DNA of 64,000 nt from NCBI RefSeq assembly GCF_019904175.1, contig NZ_CP061913.1:3410001-3474000 (forward strand), in the 5' to 3' direction. The notes beneath the pieces were generated by a model, which ran no database searches, was not told the DNA's origin, and worked only from the letters and a program-made list of their open reading frames with translations. Position 1 is the first letter of the stretch; each line of letters opens with the position of its first letter. The stretch is from Dactylosporangium vinaceum (GTDB taxonomy: Bacteria; Actinomycetota; Actinomycetes; Mycobacteriales; Micromonosporaceae). Shown one piece after another: positions 58,010-64,000 of this stretch. Both the position numbers and the translations under genes were made by a program.

Positions 58010-60211
58010 GTGCGGGACAAACGGTGGCTCTGGTGGCTGATCGCCGGGATGGCGGCGGTCGGCGGCTACTTCGCCATGCCCACCGGATCGGTGGCGCAGG
58101 CGTGCGTCTACAACGGCATCGGTACCGTCGCCGCGTTCGTCATGCTCGCCGGCGCCCGCCGCACCGACCGGACCCGCCGCATCGCGTGGCGGCTGAGCGC
58201 GGCCGGCACCGCGCTGTGGTCGGCCGGCGACTGGATCTACAGCTACTTCGAGCACATCCGCCACACCCAGCCGTTCCCGTCACTGGCGGACGTGTTCTAC
58301 CTCAGCGCGTACACCCTCCTGTTCGGCGGCCTGTTCCTGCTCGGCCACCGCCGCTCCCGCGGCCCCGGCTGGCCCGTGGTGGTCGACGCGCTCATCTTCG
58401 CCACCGGCACCGGGCTCGTGTTGTGGACGTTCGTCATGCAGCCGATCGCGCAGGACAGCTCGACGCCGGTCGGCACGCGGATCATCGCGCTGTCGTATCC
58501 GGCCGCGGACGTGCTCCTGCTGGCCCTCGTGGCCCGGCTGCTCGGCTCCGGCTCGGCCCGCGACCCGAGCACCCGGCTCCTGGTCGTGGCCCTCGGGCTC
58601 CTGCTGATCGCCGACATCGCCTATTCGGTGGTGACCTCGTACACCGCGTACGCGGGCGGGGCCTTCGACGCCGGCTGGATGCTGTCCTACGTCTTCTGGG
58701 CCGCCGCCGCGCTGCACCCGTCGGTCCGCGGCCGGGCCGGCCCGGCGCGGGACGAGGTCATACCCACCGGCCGGCTGCGGCTGGCCGTGTTCGCCGGATC
58801 GTCGCTGCTGGCCCCGGCCGTCCTGGTCGTCCAGGGCTTCCGCGACCCCCGGCACATCGACTGGCTCGCCGTCGGGCTCTGCGCGGCGGTGCTGTTCCTG
58901 CTGGGGGTACTGCGCATGGCCGGCCTCGTGCACCAGGTCCGCACGCTGGCCCTGCGTGACGAGCTCACCGGCCTCGCCAACCGCCGGGCCCTCGAGATCG
59001 CGATCCGCGCCGGCCTCGGCCCCGGTCCGCGCTCGCACGTCGCGCTCATCGACCTCGACGACTTCAAGGGCATCAACGACCGCCTCGGCCACGGCGTCGG
59101 CGACCGGCTGCTGACCGCGCTGGCCGAGCGCCTCACCGGCCTCGTGCGCCCCGGCGACACCGTCGCCCGGCTGGGCGGCGACGAGTTCGCCCTGTACCTC
59201 CCGCGCACCTCGGCCGCCGTCGCCGACCGGATCGTGGCCGGCATCGTCGCGTCGCTCGACCGCCCGCTCGACGCCGGCCCGCACCGGCTGCTGATGCGGG
59301 CCAGTATCGGCGTCGCCGACGATGCGGACACGACCGACCCGTTCGAGCCGCTGCGCCGGGCCGACGTCGCGATGTACGCGGCGAAGGAGACAGGCGGTCG
59401 CCGGCTGCGCTTCTCCCCGGCCCTCGACGAGCGGGCCACCAGCCACGCCCAGTTGGGGGCGGAGCTGCGCACGGCACTGGACGAGGGTCAGTTCTTCATG
59501 GTGTACCAGCCGATCGTCGCCCTCCCCGAAGGCCGCGCGGCCGCGGTGGAGGCCCTGGTCCGCTGGCGGCACCCGCAGCGCGGCCTGGTCAGCCCGGCCG
59601 AGTTCGTGCCGGTCGCCGAGCACAACGGCCTCATCGTCGAGCTCGGCGCCTGGATCCTGCGCACCGCCGCCGCCCGGATGCAGGCGTGGCAGTGCGAACT
59701 GGGCCCGGCCGCCCCCGGCTACGTGTCGGTGAACGTCTCGGCCCGGCAGCTGTCCGAGCCGGACTTCCCCGAGTTCCTGGCGTCGGTACTCGCCCAGACC
59801 TCCCTGCCCGCCTCCAGCCTCACCGTCGAGGTCACCGAGACCGCGGTCTTCGACAGCTCGACGGCCATGGAGGCACTGCGCGCCATCAAGGCCCTCGGCG
59901 TGCGCATCGCCCTCGACGACTTCGGCACCGGCCACTCCTCGCTGGGCCTGCTGCGCACCGCCCCGGTCGACGTCCTGAAGGTCGACAAGTCGTTCGTCGA
60001 CGACCTGGCCGACACGGGCCACTCGGTCATCGCCACCGCGCTCGTGGACGTCTCGGCGCACCTGGGCCTGACGGCGATCGCCGAGGGCGTGGAGACCCAG
60101 GAGCAGGCGGACGCGCTGTACCGGATGGGCTATCGCTACCTGCAGGGCTACCTGTACGGGCGGCCCGAGGAGTCGCCGACCTTCCGCACGCCCGTCGCCT
60201 CCACGGTCTGA
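58010..60211 (+). CDS. Membrane GGDEF-EAL protein (c-di-GMP)
   Basis: 733 residues. About eight to nine helices in the first 310 residues, then GGDEF with LRDELTGLANRR, DLDDFKGINDRLGH and LGGDEF intact, and EAL with VEALVRW, VNVSARQL, VEVTET, DDFGTGHSSL, KVDKSF and EGVET intact. Both synthesis and breakdown of cyclic di-GMP are possible. It is similar in plan to the protein at 31860-34205. The start is GTG 58010. It is not linked to a regulator. Confidence 0.9.
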   Translation: MRDKRWLWWLIAGMAAVGGYFAMPTGSVAQACVYNGIGTVAAFVMLAGARRTDRTRRIAWRLSAAGTALWSAGDWIYSYFEHIRHTQPFPSLADVFYLSAYTLLFGGLFLLGHRRSRGPGWPVVVDALIFATGTGLVLWTFVMQPIAQDSSTPVGTRIIALSYPAADVLLLALVARLLGSGSARDPSTRLLVVALGLLLIADIAYSVVTSYTAYAGGAFDAGWMLSYVFWAAAALHPSVRGRAGPARDEVIPTGRLRLAVFAGSSLLAPAVLVVQGFRDPRHIDWLAVGLCAAVLFLLGVLRMAGLVHQVRTLALRDELTGLANRRALEIAIRAGLGPGPRSHVALIDLDDFKGINDRLGHGVGDRLLTALAERLTGLVRPGDTVARLGGDEFALYLPRTSAAVADRIVAGIVASLDRPLDAGPHRLLMRASIGVADDADTTDPFEPLRRADVAMYAAKETGGRRLRFSPALDERATSHAQLGAELRTALDEGQFFMVYQPIVALPEGRAAAVEALVRWRHPQRGLVSPAEFVPVAEHNGLIVELGAWILRTAAARMQAWQCELGPAAPGYVSVNVSARQLSEPDFPEFLASVLAQTSLPASSLTVEVTETAVFDSSTAMEALRAIKALGVRIALDDFGTGHSSLGLLRTAPVDVLKVDKSFVDDLADTGHSVIATALVDVSAHLGLTAIAEGVETQEQADALYRMGYRYLQGYLYGRPEESPTFRTPVASTV

Positions 60212-60242
60212 CGCTCTTCGCCGCGGCTCGCGTCCGCCGGTG

Positions 60243-61010
60243 TCAGCGGGCCAGGCGGTGGTACTGCCGCGCCGCCAGCGGCAGGAACAGCGCGGTGAGC
60301 ACGGCCGGCCACAGCACGGCCAGGAGCACCGCGTGCTCCGCCGGCCAGGTGGGGCCGGTCCAGGCCGGGCCGGCGAACAGGGTGCGCGCAGCGGTGGCGG
60401 TGGCGGAGAGCGGGTTCCAGGTGGCGATCGCGCCCAGCCAGCCGGGCATCGTGCCGGGGGAGACGAAGGCGCTGGAGAGGAAGCCGATCGGCCACACGAG
60501 GATCTGGACGGCCGTCGCCGACTCCGGAGTCCGCAGCAGCAGGCCCAGGTAGATGCCCACCCACGTAAACGCGAAGCGCAGCCACAGCAGCAGGCCCAGC
60601 GCGGCCAGGAGCGCGGCGGGGCCGTGGTGGGGGCGCCAGCCGAGCGCGAAGCCGGTCGCGAGCATGACGGCCAGGCCGGCGACGGCGTTGAGGAGGTCGG
60701 CGCCGGAGCGGCCGGCCAGGACGGCGGTGGCGGTGACGGGCATCGCGCGGATGCGGTCGGTGACGCCCTTGGCCATGTCGGTGGTGACGGCGACGGCCAT
60801 CGACTCCAGGCCGAAGAGGACGGTCATGGCGAGCATGCCGGGGATGAAGAAGTCGATGTAGGTGCCGTCGGGGACCGCCATCGCCCCGCCGAACAGGTAC
60901 GCGAACATGAGGGTGATCAGGACCGGGAACAGCAGTGTCAGTGCGATCGAGACGGGTCGCTGCCGCCAGTGCAGCAGAATCCGATAGGTGAGTGCCGCCG
61001 CGTCGCTCAT
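60243..61010 (-). CDS. ABC-2 type permease, drug efflux
   Basis: 255 residues with six helices (ABC2_membrane). Landmarks are [20 protein letters not shown] near helix 1-2, [47 protein letters not shown] (the coupling loop common in DrrB-like permeases) and [25 protein letters not shown], a signature of the family. With the coupled ATPase upstream it forms a two-gene exporter of the daunorubicin-resistance type. ATG 61010 overlaps the ATPase stop (ATGA). Confidence 0.92.
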   Translation of the reverse strand: MSDAAALTYRILLHWRQRPVSIALTLLFPVLITLMFAYLFGGAMAVPDGTYIDFFIPGMLAMTVLFGLESMAVAVTTDMAKGVTDRIRAMPVTATAVLAGRSGADLLNAVAGLAVMLATGFALGWRPHHGPAALLAALGLLLWLRFAFTWVGIYLGLLLRTPESATAVQILVWPIGFLSSAFVSPGTMPGWLGAIATWNPLSATATAARTLFAGPAWTGPTWPAEHAVLLAVLWPAVLTALFLPLAARQYHRLAR

Positions 61011-61780
61011 GCCGCCGCCGCCTTTCCGGTGAGCTGGAGGAAGACCTCGTCGAGCGTCGGTTTGCGGGTGACGGTCTCGACGCGGTCCGGGCCGACCTTC
61101 GCCTTGAGCTCGTCGGGGGTGCCCGCGGCCACCACGCGGCCGGCGTCGATGACGGCGATGTGGTCGGCCAACTGGTCGGCCTCCTCCAGGTACTGCGTCG
61201 TCAGCAGCACCGTGGTCCCCGTGCCGACAAGCGCCCGGATGTGCGCCCACACCTCGCTGCGGGCGGCCGGGTCGAGGCCGGTCGTGGGCTCGTCGAGGAA
61301 CAGCACGGCCGGGGTGAGCAGCAGCGCGGCGGCCAGGTCCAGGCGGCGGCGCATGCCCCCGGAGTAGCCGGCGACGGGCCGGTCGGCCGCCGTGGTCAGT
61401 CCGAAGCGCTCCAGCAGCTCGGCGGCCCGGGCCCGCGCGGTGCGCCCGCCCAGGTGGCCGAGGCGGCCGAAGAGCTCCAGGTTCTGCCGGCCGGTGAGGA
61501 TCTCGTCGACCGACGCGTGCTGCCCGACCTGTCCGATGCGCTGCCGGACGCCGCGCGGGTCGCGCACGACGTCGCGGCCGGCCACGGTGGCGGTGCCGCC
61601 GTCCGGGCGCAGCAGGGTGGTCAGGATGCGGACCGCTGTCGTCTTGCCCGCACCGTTGGGGCCGAGCAGCCCGCACACCGTGCCCGGCGGCACGTGCAGG
61701 GTGAAGTCCTCGAGTGCGACCTTGTCGCCGTAGCGCTTGTGCAGCCCCTGGGCCGAGAGCCCGCCTTCTTCGTACACCAT
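61007..61780 (-). CDS. ABC transporter ATP-binding protein (DrrA type)
   Basis: 257 residues. Walker A is GPNGAGKTT, the Q-loop is [11 protein letters not shown], signature YSGGMRRRL, Walker [12 protein letters not shown] and the switch His is replaced by Gln in [15 protein letters not shown], a substitution that is normal for DrrA-like proteins. The C-terminal [26 protein letters not shown] is a DrrA-specific tail. It powers the permease next to it. The divergent TetR gene and the repeat that covers the promoter indicate repression. ATG 61780 is six nt after a -10 box. Confidence 0.93.
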   Translation of the reverse strand: MVYEEGGLSAQGLHKRYGDKVALEDFTLHVPPGTVCGLLGPNGAGKTTAVRILTTLLRPDGGTATVAGRDVVRDPRGVRQRIGQVGQHASVDEILTGRQNLELFGRLGHLGGRTARARAAELLERFGLTTAADRPVAGYSGGMRRRLDLAAALLLTPAVLFLDEPTTGLDPAARSEVWAHIRALVGTGTTVLLTTQYLEEADQLADHIAVIDAGRVVAAGTPDELKAKVGPDRVETVTRKPTLDEVFLQLTGKAAAA

Positions 61781-61804
61781 ACGGAGATCGTACACCGTAC
61801 GGAG
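61771..61804. promoter_or_regulatory. Tandem operator for the TetR regulator
   Basis: CGTACACCATACGGAG (61771-61786) and CGTACACCGTACGGAG (61789-61804) agree in 15 of 16 bases at an 18-bp period. Copy 1 covers the ABC start codon; the -10 box lies across copy 2's left edge. Binding would shut off the exporter. Confidence 0.6.
61787..61792 (-). promoter_or_regulatory. -10 box TACGAT (minus strand), ABC exporter
   Basis: Six nt before ATG 61780 on the minus strand; overlapped by the repeat described at 61771-61804. Confidence 0.5.
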
Positions 61805-61813
61805 TGCCGAAGC

Positions 61814-61819
61814 TATGCT
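61814..61819 (+). promoter_or_regulatory. -10 box TATGCT, leaderless TetR gene
   Basis: TATGCT is six nt before GTG 61826. Confidence 0.5.
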
Positions 61820-61825
61820 TGAGCC

Positions 61826-62581
61826 GTGGACGACGACCCGGCCCGGACCATCGAGCTGCTGTGGGGCACCCGGCAGCGGCCCCGGCGCGGCCCGCGGCAC
61901 GCCCTGACCAGCGAGCAGGTGGTGGCCGCGGCGATCGCGCTCGCCGACGCCGACCAGGACCTGCACGCGCTGTCGATGCGCCGGGTGGCCGACTCCCTGG
62001 GCGTCGGGACGATGTCGCTGTACACCTACGTCGCCTCCCGCACCGAGCTCGTCGAGGCGATGCTGGACACGGTGCACGGTGAGGCCGTCGAGCGGCTGCG
62101 CCAGCCCACCCCGGGCGACTGGCGGTCCGGCCTGCGCCACGTCGCCGCCGTCGGCTGGCAGACCTACCTGAGCCACCCCTGGATGCTGCAGGTCTTCACC
62201 GGCCGGCCTCCGCTGGGCCCGCGGACGATCGCCAAGTACGACCTGGAGCTGCGGGTCGTCGACGGCATCGGGCTCACCGACGTGGAGATGGACGGCGTCA
62301 TCACGCTCGTGCACACCCACGTGGAGGGCGTCGCCCGGCGCAAGCTCGAGGCCGAGCGGGCCGAGCGGCGCAGCGGCATCACCGACGTCCAGTGGTGGGC
62401 GGTGGCGGGGCCGGCCCTCGCCGTCGTCCTCGACCCCGAGCGCTTCCCCGTGGCCGCGCGGGTGGGTAGTGCCGCCGGGCAGGTGCACCAGGCGGCCTAC
62501 GATGTCGATTACGAGTACACCTTCGGCTTGGATCGCATTATCGAGGGCACCGCAGCGCTCATCGGCCGCAGTGGCACCTGA
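61826..62581 (+). CDS. TetR-family repressor of the ABC exporter
   Basis: 251 residues. HTH at about 28-75: [54 protein letters not shown]. The C-terminal helical domain (about 80-251) with [25 protein letters not shown] is of the actinomycete TetR_C group that binds drugs. It is divergent from the exporter, with a tandem operator between. MarR follows 13 bp after its stop and may be co-transcribed. Confidence 0.92.
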   Translation: MDDDPARTIELLWGTRQRPRRGPRHALTSEQVVAAAIALADADQDLHALSMRRVADSLGVGTMSLYTYVASRTELVEAMLDTVHGEAVERLRQPTPGDWRSGLRHVAAVGWQTYLSHPWMLQVFTGRPPLGPRTIAKYDLELRVVDGIGLTDVEMDGVITLVHTHVEGVARRKLEAERAERRSGITDVQWWAVAGPALAVVLDPERFPVAARVGSAAGQVHQAAYDVDYEYTFGLDRIIEGTAALIGRSGT

Positions 62582-62594
62582 GAGGATCGGGGTC

Positions 62595-63011
62595 ATGGAC
62601 GACAACGACCTCATCGATGCCCTGGCCCAGACCGCCTTCACGGTCATGGCGGCGCTGAACCGGGTCGGTGCCGAGCATGACCTGTCGCTCACCCAGCTGC
62701 GCGTGCTGGGCATCCTGCGCGACCGGCGGATGCGCATCTCCGAGCTCGCGGAGTACCTCGGCCTGGAGAAGTCCACGATCACCGGGCTCGTCGACCGGGC
62801 CGAGAAGCGCGGCCTGCTGGCCCGGGCCCCGAGCGCGACCGACGGCCGCGCGGTCGACGTGTTCATCACGCCCGCGGGGGAGGCGCTGGCCGGCCCCGCC
62901 TACGATCACCTCGTCGAGCTGCTGTCTCCGCTGCTCGCGGCCCTGGAGCCGGCCGAGCGCCGGCGGCTGGGGCAGAGCCTGCGCGCGATGCTGGGCCCCG
63001 AGGCGGGCTAA
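62595..63011 (+). CDS. MarR-family regulator
   Basis: 138 residues. Winged helix-turn-helix about 30-100: [46 protein letters not shown] with the wing [19 protein letters not shown]. It ends tail-to-tail with the oxidoreductase gene, sharing 4 bp. It lies just after the TetR gene on the same strand; AGAGG precedes ATG 62595. Its target is unknown; the oxidoreductase promoter dyad at 63978 is a candidate. Confidence 0.88.
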   Translation: MDDNDLIDALAQTAFTVMAALNRVGAEHDLSLTQLRVLGILRDRRMRISELAEYLGLEKSTITGLVDRAEKRGLLARAPSATDGRAVDVFITPAGEALAGPAYDHLVELLSPLLAALEPAERRRLGQSLRAMLGPEAG

Positions 63012-63940
63012 GGCACGAACACCAGCCGGTCGCCGGTACTGCCGGAGGCCGCCCAGTGCCGCTCGACCTGCGAGAGCGGCACCGCCCGCGCGCGCACGTC
63101 GAACCCGCCGGCGGCCACGGCCTCGGCCATCTTGGGCAGCTCCTCCAGGAAGTCCCGGCCCGGCACGGAGCCGATGCCGCTGCCGACGATCTGCAGCCGC
63201 GCCGAGCGCAGCGCCGCCGAGGGGATCGCCGAGTCGGGCCCGGCCACCGAGCCGATCTGGACCCAGGTCAGCTGCGCGGCCCGGTCGGCCCGGGCGGTGA
63301 GCACGTCCATCATGGCCCGCGCCGTCGGCTCGCCCCAGACGTAGTCGATGACCACGTCGACGTCGCCCGCCCGCCCCAGCTCGTCGAACGTGCACACGAC
63401 GTCGGCCCCGAGCGCGCGCAGCGGTTCGAGGCGGCCCATGTCCCGCCCGGCCGCGATGACCTGCCCGGCCCCGAACTGCTTGGCGACCTGGACGGCCATC
63501 CGCCCGGCGTTCCCGGTTGCGCCGAGGATCAGCACCTGCTGCCCCCGGTGGAACTCGATGCGCCGCCGCAGTGCCACCCACGACGACATCACGGGGTTCA
63601 TCGCCGCGGCGACCAGGACCGGGTCGATCCCGTCGGGCAGCACGACGCTGCGGTCGGCCTCGATGACGGTCCGGTCGGCCATGGTCCCGAGCGTGGTGTC
63701 GTCGAGCACGGTGTAGCGGATGCGGCCCTTGGGGTCCCGTACGACGGCATCGATCCCGGGGATCAGCGGCAGCTCCCCGGTGCTCGTGTAGTGCGACCCG
63801 TCGGACTGGGAGCGGGTCCGCGGGTGCAGCGCGGCGGCGAGGACGTCGACGACCATCTCGTCCCGCCCGCGCGCGACTGGCTCGGGGTGCTCCTGGTATC
63901 GGGGCGGGTTGCCGAACGCGGTGACGACAGCGGCGTGCAT
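63008..63940 (-). CDS. Zinc-free MDR quinone-oxidoreductase-like protein
   Basis: 310 residues, medium-chain dehydrogenase fold without zinc ligands. N-terminal GroES-like domain, then the Rossmann core with QQVLILGATGNAGRMAVQVAKQFG and VIAAGR; the Arg after the strand favours NADPH. Members reduce quinones, enones or similar compounds. ATG 63940 follows GGGGG. A dyad (63978-63995) lies upstream as a likely operator. Confidence 0.88.
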   Translation of the reverse strand: MHAAVVTAFGNPPRYQEHPEPVARGRDEMVVDVLAAALHPRTRSQSDGSHYTSTGELPLIPGIDAVVRDPKGRIRYTVLDDTTLGTMADRTVIEADRSVVLPDGIDPVLVAAAMNPVMSSWVALRRRIEFHRGQQVLILGATGNAGRMAVQVAKQFGAGQVIAAGRDMGRLEPLRALGADVVCTFDELGRAGDVDVVIDYVWGEPTARAMMDVLTARADRAAQLTWVQIGSVAGPDSAIPSAALRSARLQIVGSGIGSVPGRDFLEELPKMAEAVAAGGFDVRARAVPLSQVERHWAASGSTGDRLVFVP

Positions 63941-63977
63941 GACGGTTCCCCCTTCAGGGAAAGTAGTTCGTAACACC

Positions 63978-63995
63978 AACCATCACAGGATGGTT
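63978..63995. promoter_or_regulatory. Dyad upstream of the oxidoreductase
   Basis: AACCATC (63978-63984) and GATGGTT (63989-63995) are exact complements around ACAG, 38 bp before the gene start; typical of a dimeric repressor site. The window ends just beyond. Confidence 0.5.
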
Positions 63996-64000
63996 CGTGT

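Noticed and set aside
1..64000. Prophage, insertion sequence or integrative element
   Set aside because: No transposase, integrase, terminase, capsid or direct-repeat attachment sites were seen; tRNA-Sec has no adjacent integrase.

Overview
The window is very GC-rich DNA with dense, mostly intron-free genes, many GTG starts, four-base ATGA/GTGA overlaps, large two-component and ABC families, SARP/LacI/MarR/TetR regulators and Sec/Tat-exported glycan enzymes. This is typical of a filamentous actinomycete, most likely a Micromonosporaceae member (Actinoplanes/Dactylosporangium-like). That assignment is inferred from gene style, not from any marker. I see no phage, insertion sequence, integrase, rRNA or CRISPR; it reads as ordinary chromosome.

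Layout. 1-4.7 kb: a small HhH protein, an EEP-family phosphoesterase, a NarL-type two-component pair and a lipoprotein. 4.7-9.6 kb: an NAD(P)-dependent reductase coupled to a phosphotransferase-like protein, two small membrane proteins, an unrecognised 301-residue protein with a YciI-like partner, and a LacI regulator divergent from a secreted GH30-ricin glycosidase (9.7-11.6 kb). 12-16 kb: ATP-type 6-phosphofructokinase and class I DAHP synthase, the latter with a structured, attenuator-like leader. 16-19.6 kb: a CBS-BON protein, an Hsp70-TM-WD40 chimera and a coupled HEAT-like protein. 19.6-26.7 kb: a small RusA-like remnant, a CheX-like protein, a methyltransferase and two huge FtsX-like permeases without an ATPase. 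26.6-31.9 kb: a P-loop kinase, MarR with divergent azoreductase, dienelactone hydrolase, a Clp_N-TM protein, a secreted TIM-barrel-like protein and a stand-alone condensation-like protein. 31.9-35.7 kb: a GGDEF-EAL protein and a SigE-type sigma factor with its partner. 35.9-39 kb: selA-selB plus tRNA-Sec (selC). 39-48.5 kb: M1 peptidase, hydrolase, acetyltransferase, a four-domain ABC exporter and an AfsR-type SARP regulator. 48.6-57.3 kb: two more two-component pairs, a Tat multicopper oxidase coupled to a four-helix membrane protein, and a CBM6-DUF1996 exoprotein. 57.4-64 kb: a maltokinase-cap-like protein, a second GGDEF-EAL protein, a TetR-controlled drug-type ABC transporter, MarR and a quinone-oxidoreductase-like enzyme.

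Together the genes suggest a soil saprophyte that senses its surface (three HK-RR pairs, two c-di-GMP enzymes), secretes glycan-active proteins, exports drugs under local repressors and can decode UGA as selenocysteine. A recurring feature is leaderless transcription: sixteen genes have a TANNNT hexamer 6-7 nt before the start codon, which I used to decide several starts.
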